A stretch of DNA of 64,000 bases from CAYGZL01 sp964354345 (lineage in GTDB: Bacteria > Chloroflexota > Anaerolineae > Anaerolineales > UBA4823): positions 73,207-137,206 of the forward strand of contig CAYGZL010000023.1 in assembly GCA_964354345.1 (NCBI GenBank). Direction: 5' to 3'. Position numbers and translations under genes: made by a program. A model generated the notes under the pieces. The model was not told the origin of the DNA. It saw only the letters and a list, made by a program, of their open reading frames with translations, and made no database searches. Positions 35,342-44,046 of the stretch are shown here, piece after piece (the stretch's first letter is position 1; each line of letters opens with the position of its first letter).

Positions 35342-37804
35342 TTAACTATCTAGCCAGCGCTGTACTGCAACAGCGGCTTGCCCTAAAGCGATCCCACCGT
35401 CGTTGGTTGGCGCCTGATGGTGAGTGAGTACATCAAACTTGTTGGCCTGTAGCAGACACACGGTCTTCCTTAACAGAGTTTGATTCTGCCATACTCCACC
35501 GCTTAATGCAACACGCTGGATGCCTGTTTGATTGCGTAATATCTGGCAGACACGATGAACCATCTGAGCCATGCCATTATGAAACCGACTTGATATCTTC
35601 CCAACGGGCACACCAAGTGCCAGGTCACTCAGTAAGGTTTCGATCAGGCGTGTGACACCGATAATTACCGGGGTGTCACCATCGCATGTCGATATCTCAA
35701 ACGGATAAGCTCCTGGCTCTTGAGGATCAGCCAATGCTTCGAATTCGATGGCCGCCTGGGCTTCATAATTCACTCTCTGCCGCACCCCAGCCAGGGCAGC
35801 AACCGCGTCAAACAACCGACCAGCACTGGAAGTCAGTGGGGAATTTATCCGCTTTTCTAATTGTAACCGGACAATTGTGCGTTCCTCTGCACTTAGTTCC
35901 GCATAGTATGGAAATTTCTCGGCCCAGTCCAGGTCAGCCTGCCACAGATAGGCCAATGCCATACGGGCTGGTTTCCGAATTGCCGCCTCGCCTCCTGGCA
36001 AGGGTACATAGGCCAGATGAGCGAGGCGTTGATAGGAGGCATAACTGGTGATCAAAAATTCACCACCCCAGATCGCTCCATCTTCACCATAGCCGGTGCC
36101 ATCAAAAGCCACACCGATGACAGGTTGGTCCTTTTTGATATTGTTGTCAACCATGCAGGAAGCAATGTGAGCGTGATGGTGTTGCACCCCGATGGCTGGC
36201 AATCCCTCTTCGACTGCCCGGGATAGGATGAAACGGCTGGCCAGGTAGTTCGGATGCAAATCATAAGCCAGCAGCTCCGGTTCGACATGGAATAACCGCT
36301 CAAAGTGCGCTACACTGTCCTCGAAGGAACGGAGTGTTTCATAGTTCTCCAGGTCGCCAATGTGGTGGCTTAGAAAAGCATAATTCTCCCGTCCCACGCA
36401 AAAAGTATTTTTTAACTCAGCACCCCCCGCTAAAAAGGGTGGGGTTTTCCAGGGAAGATGGATCGGGAATGGCGCAAAGCCACGTGAACGCCGGATAAGG
36501 TAGATCTTATTCGGAGAATTGGGTCTATTATTTCGCGTTGATTCACTGTCTGGATTAGCGCACTGCACTGGCAATTCCATGGTTGGAAAAACTTGCACAA
36601 CAGAATCGTCGCAACGCGTACGAATAGGCCGGTTATGCATTAATAATCCATCTGTCAGCGAAGCGAGACGCTGTCGAGCGTCATCATTTTCAAAGGCGAT
36701 GGGCTCTTCGCTCAAGTTTCCACTGGTCATTATCAACGGAGGCAATACCTGACCATTGTCATCCGGCGCGAACAACAAGTAATGCAGGGGGGTGTATGGT
36801 AGCATCACACCTAACGAATTCTGATGGGGAGCAGCCTCACGGGCAATCAGCCCTGTGGGTCTACGCTGCAAGATCACAATCGGTCGTTGCCGAGAAAGGA
36901 GCAGCTCACGTTCGGTGCTATCTACCTGGCAATGTCGTTCTACGACAGCCACATTAGCCATCATCAGTGCGAAGGGTTTATCCACGCGCAGTTTACGCCG
37001 GCGGAGCTCAGCTACGGCCTGTGGGTTAGTGGCATCACACGCCAGGTGGAAACCTCCCAGCCCTTTAATCGCAATAATTTTCCCCTGTCTCAGTAACTGT
37101 TGTGACGCCCGGATCGCCTCCCAGGAGCCATGGATTGTGGTTGCCTGGGATTGTATGTCTGAGTCGCTATTTATGGGTGGATGCAGAATTTCTAACCAAA
37201 CCTGTGGTCCGCAAATTGGGCAAGCAACCGGTTGGGCGTGGAAACGCCGGTCTCGCGGATCAGCGTATTCGCTCGCACATTCAGGGCAGAGCGGAAAGCC
37301 CGCCATGGTTGTGTTCGGGCGATCGTAAGGAATATCGGTAATGATAGTAAAACGCGGTCCGCAGTTTGTGCAATTAATAAATGGGTAATGGAAACGCCGG
37401 TCATGCGGATCAAACAACTCACGAAAACAGTCCTCACAAATTGCTACATCTGGCGAAATCGGTTGGAACTCCTCTGCCACCGTCACTGAACCGATGATTT
37501 CGAAACTCATAAAACCGCCATTGACGGATGGCTGAATTATCAATGTGTCAATCTGAGCCAGCGGAGGGGTTTCTTCCCGTAAACCTTTTAGAAAGGTGTC
37601 CAGTTGTTCTCGTGAGCCGTCTACCTGGATATCCACTCCGGCAGAAGTATTTTGTACCCACCCTTTCAATCCCAGGCGCGTTGCCAGGCTGTATACAAAC
37701 GGTCTGAATCCCACACCTTGGACAATACCGGTAATATGAATCCTTAATCCACTAGTGTCATCAGCCAATTGATCCACGCCTCCAGTCCTTCTCCGGTGAG
37801 GCAA
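35342..37804 (-). CDS. hypF: Carbamoyltransferase HypF
   Basis: HypF transfers the carbamoyl group from carbamoyl phosphate to HypE. The 820-residue protein has its domains in standard order: acylphosphatase (GIVQGVGFRPFVYSLA), two zinc-finger-like Cys clusters (CEDCF, NCTNCGPRF, CPECASEY, ACPICGP), a YrdC-like domain (LGGFHLACDATN, MTSGNLSEEP), and a Kae1-like C-terminal domain (GVQHHHAHIAS, FDGTGYGEDGAIWGGEF, ALSGGVWQN). The start is unclear: ATG 37804 overlaps hypB by 61 bases, while GTG 37777 (AAGGA upstream) and TTG 37768 (GGAGG upstream) overlap less. Confidence 0.95.
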   Translation of the reverse strand: MPHRRRTGGVDQLADDTSGLRIHITGIVQGVGFRPFVYSLATRLGLKGWVQNTSAGVDIQVDGSREQLDTFLKGLREETPPLAQIDTLIIQPSVNGGFMSFEIIGSVTVAEEFQPISPDVAICEDCFRELFDPHDRRFHYPFINCTNCGPRFTIITDIPYDRPNTTMAGFPLCPECASEYADPRDRRFHAQPVACPICGPQVWLEILHPPINSDSDIQSQATTIHGSWEAIRASQQLLRQGKIIAIKGLGGFHLACDATNPQAVAELRRRKLRVDKPFALMMANVAVVERHCQVDSTERELLLSRQRPIVILQRRPTGLIAREAAPHQNSLGVMLPYTPLHYLLFAPDDNGQVLPPLIMTSGNLSEEPIAFENDDARQRLASLTDGLLMHNRPIRTRCDDSVVQVFPTMELPVQCANPDSESTRNNRPNSPNKIYLIRRSRGFAPFPIHLPWKTPPFLAGGAELKNTFCVGRENYAFLSHHIGDLENYETLRSFEDSVAHFERLFHVEPELLAYDLHPNYLASRFILSRAVEEGLPAIGVQHHHAHIASCMVDNNIKKDQPVIGVAFDGTGYGEDGAIWGGEFLITSYASYQRLAHLAYVPLPGGEAAIRKPARMALAYLWQADLDWAEKFPYYAELSAEERTIVRLQLEKRINSPLTSSAGRLFDAVAALAGVRQRVNYEAQAAIEFEALADPQEPGAYPFEISTCDGDTPVIIGVTRLIETLLSDLALGVPVGKISSRFHNGMAQMVHRVCQILRNQTGIQRVALSGGVWQNQTLLRKTVCLLQANKFDVLTHHQAPTNDGGIALGQAAVAVQRWLDS

Positions 37805-38412
37805 GACATAGAAAAGGTTACCAGGCCTGGATTAAGAATCTCGACACCCTGCTGGAACCGTTCCATATCAAAGGGGACGTAGGGAAGCAGGTCAATCTTA
37901 TTGATTACCAGACCATTGACGCCGCTGTACATCGCTGGATACTTATAGGGTTTGTCATCCCCTTCAGGAATAGAAGCAACCAATACATTATAGTGAGCAC
38001 CGAGTTGGAATGCAGCCGGGCATACCAGGTTACCGACATTCTCGATAATTAAAAGGTCAATGGTAGCCAGGTCGAGTTGATCCAGGCCGGCGCGCACCAT
38101 GTTCGCATCCAGGTGACACTCTCCGCCGGTGTTAATCTGTACCGCCTGCGCGCCGGCTGCTGCAGCCCGGTCAGCATCAAAACTGGTGGCGATATCGCCA
38201 TCAATCACTGCCAGGCGCAATCGGATGTTGAGGCGGCGCACGGTTTGTTCTATCAAGGAAGTCTTTCCTGCCCCTGGCGAAGCCATCAGATTAACTGCCA
38301 GCACGCCGGCTTGATCGAGACGAGCGCGATTTTCAACTGCCAGCCGGTCATTCGCGCTCAGAATTTTCTCAAGGATGGGTATTCGATGCGGATTTTGGAT
38401 TCTTTCGGGCAT
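37744..38412 (-). CDS. hypB: Hydrogenase nickel-insertion GTPase HypB
   Basis: HypB is a GTPase that works with HypA to load nickel into the hydrogenase large subunit. P-loop NLMASPGAGKTSL, VIDGDIATSFDADR, GECHLDA (metal-site Cys-His between subunits), ENVGNLVCPA and NKIDLLPY (base recognition) are visible. Length is 222 residues from the ATG at 38412, one base after the hypA stop; an ATG at 38430 would lie inside hypA. The N-terminus has no His-rich nickel-storage stretch. Confidence 0.95.
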   Translation of the reverse strand: MPERIQNPHRIPILEKILSANDRLAVENRARLDQAGVLAVNLMASPGAGKTSLIEQTVRRLNIRLRLAVIDGDIATSFDADRAAAAGAQAVQINTGGECHLDANMVRAGLDQLDLATIDLLIIENVGNLVCPAAFQLGAHYNVLVASIPEGDDKPYKYPAMYSGVNGLVINKIDLLPYVPFDMERFQQGVEILNPGLVTFSMSCLTGEGLEAWINWLMTLVD

Positions 38413-38413
38413 A

Positions 38414-38758
38414 TCATTTCTCGATCTCAATTGAATCCAGGTAAAACTCCTGCCCGGTGATGATCTTGACTTTTACACTGCCACAGAGTGGGCAATTGAA
38501 TAGATCGGCTTCAGGATGAAAGTGGTGGTCACAATCCATACACACCAGTTCAGCCAGGATGCGCCGGAAGTGTAGTTTTGCACCGGCTGCAATCGTATCA
38601 GCGGAGATTATATCCCAATAAAATTGGACCGAATCGTCAACGATCGTTGCCCACTGTCCAATAACCAGATACAGGTCGGTTACCTGCCGTGCTTGTGCAC
38701 TCTCCGCATGGCGCAGTGTAATTTCCAGGAGGCTTTCGGTGACGGACAGCTCGTGCAT
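38414..38758 (-). CDS. hypA: Hydrogenase nickel-insertion protein HypA
   Basis: The 114-residue protein begins MHELSV, whose His2 binds nickel. It has a zinc finger with Cys pairs CMDC and CPLC near residues 73-93. It delivers Ni(II) to the hydrogenase large subunit with HypB. It begins 9 bases after the thioredoxin-VKOR gene, so the hyp set is probably transcribed with it. The acidic C-terminus is normal. Confidence 0.95.
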   Translation of the reverse strand: MHELSVTESLLEITLRHAESAQARQVTDLYLVIGQWATIVDDSVQFYWDIISADTIAAGAKLHFRRILAELVCMDCDHHFHPEADLFNCPLCGSVKVKIITGQEFYLDSIEIEK

Positions 38759-38767
38759 GGGGCAGCA

Positions 38768-39904
38768 TCAGACTTCATCTATTGCCGCGAGCTCATCCTG
38801 GAGTTCAGAACCTTTATCGTCCCATTCTTCATCGTCCCCTAGAAAATATTCCTGAGAAAGCGCGGTCGTCGCCCACAACAAGATCATCATCACGATCGCC
38901 TGGCTGATACACCAGATGCACGTGGCGCCAATCACAAAGGGTTCCAGGAAGGTCAGGTAGATCGAGAACAGCACGCCAAACAAGGTTATGATCCAGATCC
39001 CTATCCCGGCGAACTTACGTGATTTATCGGGACCGGAGCGTTCTATTGCCCAGGTGAGTAAGATTACCAGGTAACCAATTAATCCCAACAGTCCAATTGG
39101 AATCACTCCGAACAATCGGGCGTATTGACTTTGTTGGACGGTATTACAATCCCCAACCGGTCCGCAAAAAGCCTGCGCCCTGGAGGTCTCCACAAATGCC
39201 ATATACGCGGAAATCCCAACACCAGCAATAGCCAGGGCAGGAACCACCCAGGCTGGCCATTTCCGCTGTTTCCGGGGTTCGCCACGTAGAAAATTTACCA
39301 GGATCCATACCACACTGATCACCATCGCCAACAAGACTATAACTGCCAGGCTGTTGCCGGTGAGATCGCGTTGAAACTTAGTCGCCATGCGCGTCCAGAC
39401 ATCATCGGTACGCACGATTGATTGGGACTGACTATTATCAATAATAATATTTCTCTGTGCTTCTTTTGGTAGATAGTCTTTCAAACCTGGAAAATCGGGC
39501 CAGGGAATACCACCGTTGATAATCCCTTGCTCAATGATTGTAGGGAACTGATTCGGGATTTCAACCGCGCCAACCAGCACGGTTTGTCCAACCACCAGGG
39601 TTGGCACCCCCAGGCGATCGTCGGGCACTTGAAAATGATCTACTGCGTTGATATATAGGTTGCGACCTTCAGGTTGGTTGATATTAATCTTTAGTATACT
39701 CAGTTGAGTCTTATATTTCTGTTCCAGCGGAGGTAAGCCTTGGGTGAGGACCTTCTGGCATTGCCCACAAGTAGGTGAATAAAACAATACTGCCTGAACC
39801 ACAGGTAAAGAAGCTGCTTGGACAGGAATGTAGGCCGTGTTGAACAGCCAGCTGATGAGGATTAATAATATTGATCGCGAGGTAACTTTTGTATAAGATT
39901 GCAT
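38768..39904 (-). CDS. Thioredoxin-VKOR fusion, disulfide-bond formation protein
   Basis: The 378-residue membrane protein probably forms disulfides in exported proteins. Residues 1-30 are a signal or anchor. Residues about 32-145 are a thioredoxin-like domain with SPTCGQCQ (CxxC) and a cis-Pro segment GVPTLVVG. From about 185 on come membrane helices of the vitamin K epoxide reductase family, with loop Cys in FCGPVGDC and the membrane CxxC in ATCIWC, which passes electrons to quinone. The thioredoxin domain precedes VKOR, the reverse of the well-known cyanobacterial fusion. It lies between tatA and hypA, suggesting it serves exported cofactor-containing enzymes. Confidence 0.88.
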   Translation of the reverse strand: MQSYTKVTSRSILLILISWLFNTAYIPVQAASLPVVQAVLFYSPTCGQCQKVLTQGLPPLEQKYKTQLSILKININQPEGRNLYINAVDHFQVPDDRLGVPTLVVGQTVLVGAVEIPNQFPTIIEQGIINGGIPWPDFPGLKDYLPKEAQRNIIIDNSQSQSIVRTDDVWTRMATKFQRDLTGNSLAVIVLLAMVISVVWILVNFLRGEPRKQRKWPAWVVPALAIAGVGISAYMAFVETSRAQAFCGPVGDCNTVQQSQYARLFGVIPIGLLGLIGYLVILLTWAIERSGPDKSRKFAGIGIWIITLFGVLFSIYLTFLEPFVIGATCIWCISQAIVMMILLWATTALSQEYFLGDDEEWDDKGSELQDELAAIDEV

Positions 39905-39935
39905 AATGTTCGAAGAATTGGGTCGCTAACGCAAA

Positions 39936-39960
39936 CCGTCTCCGGATCGCGGGGAGACGG
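39936..39960 (-). terminator. Hairpin between tatA and the VKOR gene
   Basis: CCGTCTCC (39936-39943) and GGAGACGG (39953-39960) form a perfect 8-base stem with a 9-base loop. On the minus strand only TTTG follows, so it is at best a partial terminator that would separate tatA from the downstream genes. Confidence 0.35.
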
Positions 39961-39998
39961 CCTGATCTACCATTGGATTAGTAAATTCCCGGGTTGAG

Positions 39999-40250
39999 TT
40001 ACGATTTGTTAGGTTCGTCTGATGAATTGTCTGGACTGTTCTTAACTGGTTCGGAGGTTTCGGCTTGAGAAGGTGCAGTAACATTATCATCAGATATATT
40101 CTGCTGTTGTTTTTCATCATTGCCTAACCCTTCCCGGAAGGCACGAACACCATGGCCCATTTCACCAGCCACCTTGCTGATCCTACCAACGCCGAAGAGC
40201 AGGACTACGATCACAAGGATGATAATTAATTCAGTCGGTCCTAATTGCAT
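39999..40250 (-). CDS. tatA: Twin-arginine translocase subunit TatA
   Basis: The 83-residue protein has the TatA/E pattern: the short N-terminal start LGPTELIIIL, one membrane helix (about 6-22), the FGVGRISKVAGEMG hinge and amphipathic helix, and a disordered polar tail. It forms the pore of the Tat pathway that exports folded proteins such as hydrogenase small subunits. The ribosome site AGGAG lies 7 bases upstream of the ATG; a minus-strand TATAAT at 40292-40297 may be the -10 box. No tatC is in the window. Confidence 0.93.
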   Translation of the reverse strand: MQLGPTELIIILVIVVLLFGVGRISKVAGEMGHGVRAFREGLGNDEKQQQNISDDNVTAPSQAETSEPVKNSPDNSSDEPNKS

Positions 40251-40364
40251 AATAATCTCCTAGGTTATATATTGTACCCAATTCCGGATACATTATATAC
40301 TACTGGTGTAAAACGGGATATGGTTTATGAAAGTATTATAATCTTCAATAGAAAAATATAGTTG

Positions 40365-41726
40365 ATGAGCAGACAGGTGACGGAATTAATCGTTGTAGGT
40401 GGCGGATTGGCTGGTAGCGAAGCGGCCTGGCAAGCCGCTGAGTGCGGTATTCAGGTGATATTATTTGAGATGCGCCCCCGGGAAACGACCGCTGCTCATG
40501 TGACTCCATACCTGGCTGAATTGGTCTGCTCGAACTCGCTTGGTTCGATCCTGCCCGATCATGCCTCAGGCGTTCTAAAAGCTGAGTTGCACCGACTGAG
40601 GTCGTTGGTACTCGAATGTGCAGAGCAAACTGCCCTGCCGGCCGGCAGCGCCCTGGCTGTAGACCGCCAGGCGTTTTCTCAGCTGGTGACTGAGAAAATC
40701 CAATCTCATCCAAATATTACCCTCTGCCGGGAGGAAGTAATAAAAATTCCTGCTCAACCGGTGATCATTGCCAGTGGACCACTGACCTCGCCTTCTCTTG
40801 CGCGGGCTCTCCAGGTCATGACCGGTCAGGCACACCTTTATTTCTATGATGCCATCGCACCGATTGTTAGTTTGGAGTCAATTGACCTGGGGATCTCTTT
40901 CCGCGGTTCTCGGTATGGCTTGGGTGAGCAGGAGGCGGGCGATTACATCAATTGCCCGTTGACTCAGGTAGAATATGATCGGTTTGTAGGCGAACTGGTA
41001 AATGCTGAAAGGATTGAGTTGCGTGAGTTTGAGCGCGACTTGGAGGCTGAGGTGCGAGCCGGCGGCAATGCTTTCTTCGAGGGTTGCTTGCCAATTGAAA
41101 TCCTGGCCAGACGTGGGAAGGAAGCATTGGCTTTTGGACCGCTACGCCCGGTGGGGCTGGTGGACCCACGTACAAACCAGCATTTAGCGGCGGTCGTTCA
41201 GCTCCGCCAGGATAACCTGGCCGGATCTTTATATAACATGGTAGGTTTTCAGACAAATTTGAAATTCTCGGAGCAGAAAAGAATCTTCCGCATGATTCCC
41301 GGTTTGGAACGGGCTGAGTTCGAGCGGTTTGGTCAAATGCACCGTAATACATTCCTGTTTTCTCCTGCTTTGTTGCTGCCAACCCTCCAATTCCAGAGCC
41401 GAATGGATCTGTTTTTTGCCGGTCAGCTCACTGGTGTCGAGGGGTATGTGGGGAATATTGCTACCGGCTTGCTGGCTGGATTGAACGCTGCTCGCTTCCT
41501 TCACGGTGAACCCCTGATCGAATTGCCTCCTACTACAATACTCGGTGCGCTTTGTTATTACATTACGCATGCCAGCCAGGCTGACTTTCAGCCTATGAAA
41601 GCCAATTTTGGACTGCTCCCACCCCTGGCTGGTAGGATTCCTCTCGGGAGGAAACAGCGTTCTGCTGCTTATGCGGAACGAGCCCGGAATGATTTTGAAC
41701 AGTATCTCCTTTCACTCGCATTATGA
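40365..41726 (+). CDS. trmFO: Folate/FAD-dependent tRNA (uracil-5-)-methyltransferase TrmFO
   Basis: TrmFO makes ribothymidine at position 54 of tRNA using methylene-tetrahydrofolate and FADH2. The N-terminal FAD fold is VVGGGLAGSEAAWQAAE. LVCSNSLGSI (with the catalytic-type Cys) and the C-terminal FAGQLTGVEGYVGNIATGLLAGLNA signature are distinctive. Length is 453 residues from the ATG at 40365, which is preferred over a TTG one codon upstream. There is no Shine-Dalgarno sequence; TATAAT at 40337-40342 puts the transcript start about 16 bases before the ATG. It overlaps the next gene by 4 bases (ATGA). Confidence 0.95.
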   Translation: MSRQVTELIVVGGGLAGSEAAWQAAECGIQVILFEMRPRETTAAHVTPYLAELVCSNSLGSILPDHASGVLKAELHRLRSLVLECAEQTALPAGSALAVDRQAFSQLVTEKIQSHPNITLCREEVIKIPAQPVIIASGPLTSPSLARALQVMTGQAHLYFYDAIAPIVSLESIDLGISFRGSRYGLGEQEAGDYINCPLTQVEYDRFVGELVNAERIELREFERDLEAEVRAGGNAFFEGCLPIEILARRGKEALAFGPLRPVGLVDPRTNQHLAAVVQLRQDNLAGSLYNMVGFQTNLKFSEQKRIFRMIPGLERAEFERFGQMHRNTFLFSPALLLPTLQFQSRMDLFFAGQLTGVEGYVGNIATGLLAGLNAARFLHGEPLIELPPTTILGALCYYITHASQADFQPMKANFGLLPPLAGRIPLGRKQRSAAYAERARNDFEQYLLSLAL

Positions 41727-42673
41727 AAAAAACATTACCCTCTTTGCAGCATCCTGGGTTCGCCTGTAGAAGGATCCTACTGGTAATTCTTCTGGTGCTA
41801 ATAATTATAATCGCCGCCTTCATTTGGCCATTATTTTTAGAAGCCCGTCGCCCAATCCGTTCAAGTTATTTTGACGGTGAGCGAGCTCTCGAAGATGTCT
41901 ATTATCAAGTGTCGCTCGGACCGCGTTTACCAGGTAGCGCACCTCATCAGCAGGCGGTCGCCTGGATGCAGGATCAGCTTAAACGAGCGGGGTGGCAGGT
42001 GGAGGTTTGGAATGCTGAGGCAATGGGTCATCCGGTACAAAATGTGGTTGCCCGCTTCGGCGATGGCCAGCCGTGGATAATTCTCGGAGCACATTATGAC
42101 TCACGTTTACAGGCTGACAAAGACCCCGACCTGACGAAGCGTTCGATGCCGGTGCCAGGCGCTAATGATGGCGCCTCCGGAGTAGCTGTATTGCTTGAGT
42201 TAGCGCGCTGCTTGCCAAACCGGCTGGAGAAACAGTCGACTCTCACCGCCCGTCAGGTGTGGCTGGTGTTCTTCGATGCAGAAGATAATGGCCGTCTACC
42301 CGGATGGGATTGGTTGTTGGGTTCACGCGCTTTCGTTGCGTCATTGACAGGCAAACCGGATGCGGTAGTTATCATCGATATGATCGGCGATACTGATCTG
42401 GCGATTTATCAAGAGCGCAATTCCGATCCGTCTCTAACTGCTGACATCTGGAAAGCTGCTGCCCGGTTGGGTTACCAAAATATCTTTATTCCCCAATTAA
42501 AATATACCATCCTGGATGATCATATCCCCTTTATAGAGGCCGGCATACCGGCTGTGGATATCATTGACTTCGATTATCCAGTCTGGCATACAACCGCTGA
42601 TACTGCTGACAGGGTCTCCGCCCACAGTCTGCAGATCGTTGGCGATGTTATACTTGAATGGTTAGTGAGGTAA
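41723..42673 (+). CDS. Membrane-anchored M28-family metallopeptidase or glutaminyl cyclase-like enzyme
   Basis: The 316-residue protein has one N-terminal membrane helix (about 14-35) and an extracytoplasmic M28 domain. Zinc ligands are visible in order: His in LGAHYDSR, Asp in GANDGASG, Glu in FDAEDNG, Asp in VIIDMIGDTD and His in VWHTTADT. The DMIGD and DAEDNG wording resembles glutaminyl-peptide cyclotransferases as well as aminopeptidases, so either activity is possible. It is translationally coupled to trmFO. Confidence 0.88.
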   Translation: MKKTLPSLQHPGFACRRILLVILLVLIIIIAAFIWPLFLEARRPIRSSYFDGERALEDVYYQVSLGPRLPGSAPHQQAVAWMQDQLKRAGWQVEVWNAEAMGHPVQNVVARFGDGQPWIILGAHYDSRLQADKDPDLTKRSMPVPGANDGASGVAVLLELARCLPNRLEKQSTLTARQVWLVFFDAEDNGRLPGWDWLLGSRAFVASLTGKPDAVVIIDMIGDTDLAIYQERNSDPSLTADIWKAAARLGYQNIFIPQLKYTILDDHIPFIEAGIPAVDIIDFDYPVWHTTADTADRVSAHSLQIVGDVILEWLVR

Positions 42674-42676
42674 TGT

Positions 42677-44038
42677 ATGGCAAAGAAACAACCCGAATCT
42701 ACTCGCCTTCCCCGCGAACGCGCCTTCATGGTTGGTGTGGAGGTTTTCGGCCAGCAAAATCTACTTAGTTTGAGTGATTCATTAGCTGAGCTTGAATTAT
42801 TAGGAGTTACGGCTGGTTTGGATATTGTTGGACAGGCAACCCAAAAATTAGATCACCCAAATCCTCAAACTTTTATAGGTGCGGGTAAAGTCGAAGAAAT
42901 TAAGGCGCTCGTTGAAGACACTCAGTCTGAAGTCGTACTTTTCGATGACGAGTTATCACCGCGCCACCAACGCGAGTTAGAACGGATCTTTGGGGATAGC
43001 GTACGCATCATTGATCGCACGGCTTTGATCCTGGATATCTTCGCCCAACACGCCAGTACGCGCGAAGGCGCCCTGCAGGTAGAGCTGGCTCAATATGAAT
43101 ATCGCCTGCCGCGTTTAACCCGCCAATGGACACACCTGGCACGCCAAACCGGTGGCGGTGCTGGTCGTACGGGTAGTTCAGGCGGTGTCGGATTGCGTGG
43201 TCCAGGAGAAACCCAGTTGGAAGTAGATCGCCGTGAAATCCGCAGACGGATATCACACTTGAAGAGCGAGTTGGAGAAAGTGCGTACCCACCGCCAGCAA
43301 TATCGCGCCCGTCGTCAACGCTCTCGTATCCCCACCGTCGCTCTGGTTGGTTACACCAACGCGGGAAAATCCACCCTGATCAACCGTCTCTCCGGCGCGG
43401 ATGTGTATGTCGCGGACCAGCTATTCGCCACGCTCGATCCTACCACCCGGCGTGTCGAACTGAGTGGTGGACACCTGGCTCTTTTTACTGATACAGTCGG
43501 GTTTATCCAAAAGCTGCCAACCGATCTTGTGGCGGCGTTTCGGGCTACACTGGAGGAGATCGCAGACGCGGATTTACTTCTGCATGTAATCGATATTACC
43601 CATCCTAACGCCAATGCCCAGGCTGAAGCAGTTTACCAGACTTTGGTAGAAATCAATGCTGACCACATCCCCGTCATACCTGTGCTCAACAAGATTGACA
43701 AGTTGCACGATCCGGAGAGCGCTCATAAAAAGCTGGCTGGTTTCCCGAACGCCGTGGCGGTCTCTGCTCTGAAAGGGCATGGCATTCATGACTTGCTCGT
43801 TCGTGTCAATGCTCAACTCTACGAGACATACCATCAAGTTACGACCTGGCTGCCCTATAAAGAAGGTGGTTTAATATCACTTTTCCATGAAGCAGGTCAG
43901 GTAGAGCGCATCGAGCATGGTCGTGGTCAGGTGGTACTCCACGGTCGCGTACCTGGCCGTTTATTAGCCCGTTTCCAACCATTCACCCATCCACCGGCCG
44001 AAGAGCCCTCTGAAGAGGTTGAATTTATCGATGAGTGA
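42677..44038 (+). CDS. hflX: Ribosome-associated GTPase HflX
   Basis: HflX splits stalled or heat-damaged ribosomes. The N-terminal domain carries FIGAGKVEEI and DELSPRHQRELE. The linker has GGAGRTGSSGGVGLRGPGETQLE. The GTPase motifs are GYTNAGKST (G1), TLDPTTR (switch I), DTVGFIQKLP (G3) and NKIDK (G4). Length is 453 residues. A short C-terminal domain after about 385 is present. The ATG follows GAGGTAATGT, 3 bases after the M28 gene. It converges on the nuclease gene with an 8-base gap. Confidence 0.95.
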   Translation: MAKKQPESTRLPRERAFMVGVEVFGQQNLLSLSDSLAELELLGVTAGLDIVGQATQKLDHPNPQTFIGAGKVEEIKALVEDTQSEVVLFDDELSPRHQRELERIFGDSVRIIDRTALILDIFAQHASTREGALQVELAQYEYRLPRLTRQWTHLARQTGGGAGRTGSSGGVGLRGPGETQLEVDRREIRRRISHLKSELEKVRTHRQQYRARRQRSRIPTVALVGYTNAGKSTLINRLSGADVYVADQLFATLDPTTRRVELSGGHLALFTDTVGFIQKLPTDLVAAFRATLEEIADADLLLHVIDITHPNANAQAEAVYQTLVEINADHIPVIPVLNKIDKLHDPESAHKKLAGFPNAVAVSALKGHGIHDLLVRVNAQLYETYHQVTTWLPYKEGGLISLFHEAGQVERIEHGRGQVVLHGRVPGRLLARFQPFTHPPAEEPSEEVEFIDE

Positions 44039-44046
44039 AAGATGGC

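Noticed and set aside
39926..40120. Small open frame overlapping tatA
   Set aside because: It is in another frame of tatA's tail and has no ribosome site or family pattern.
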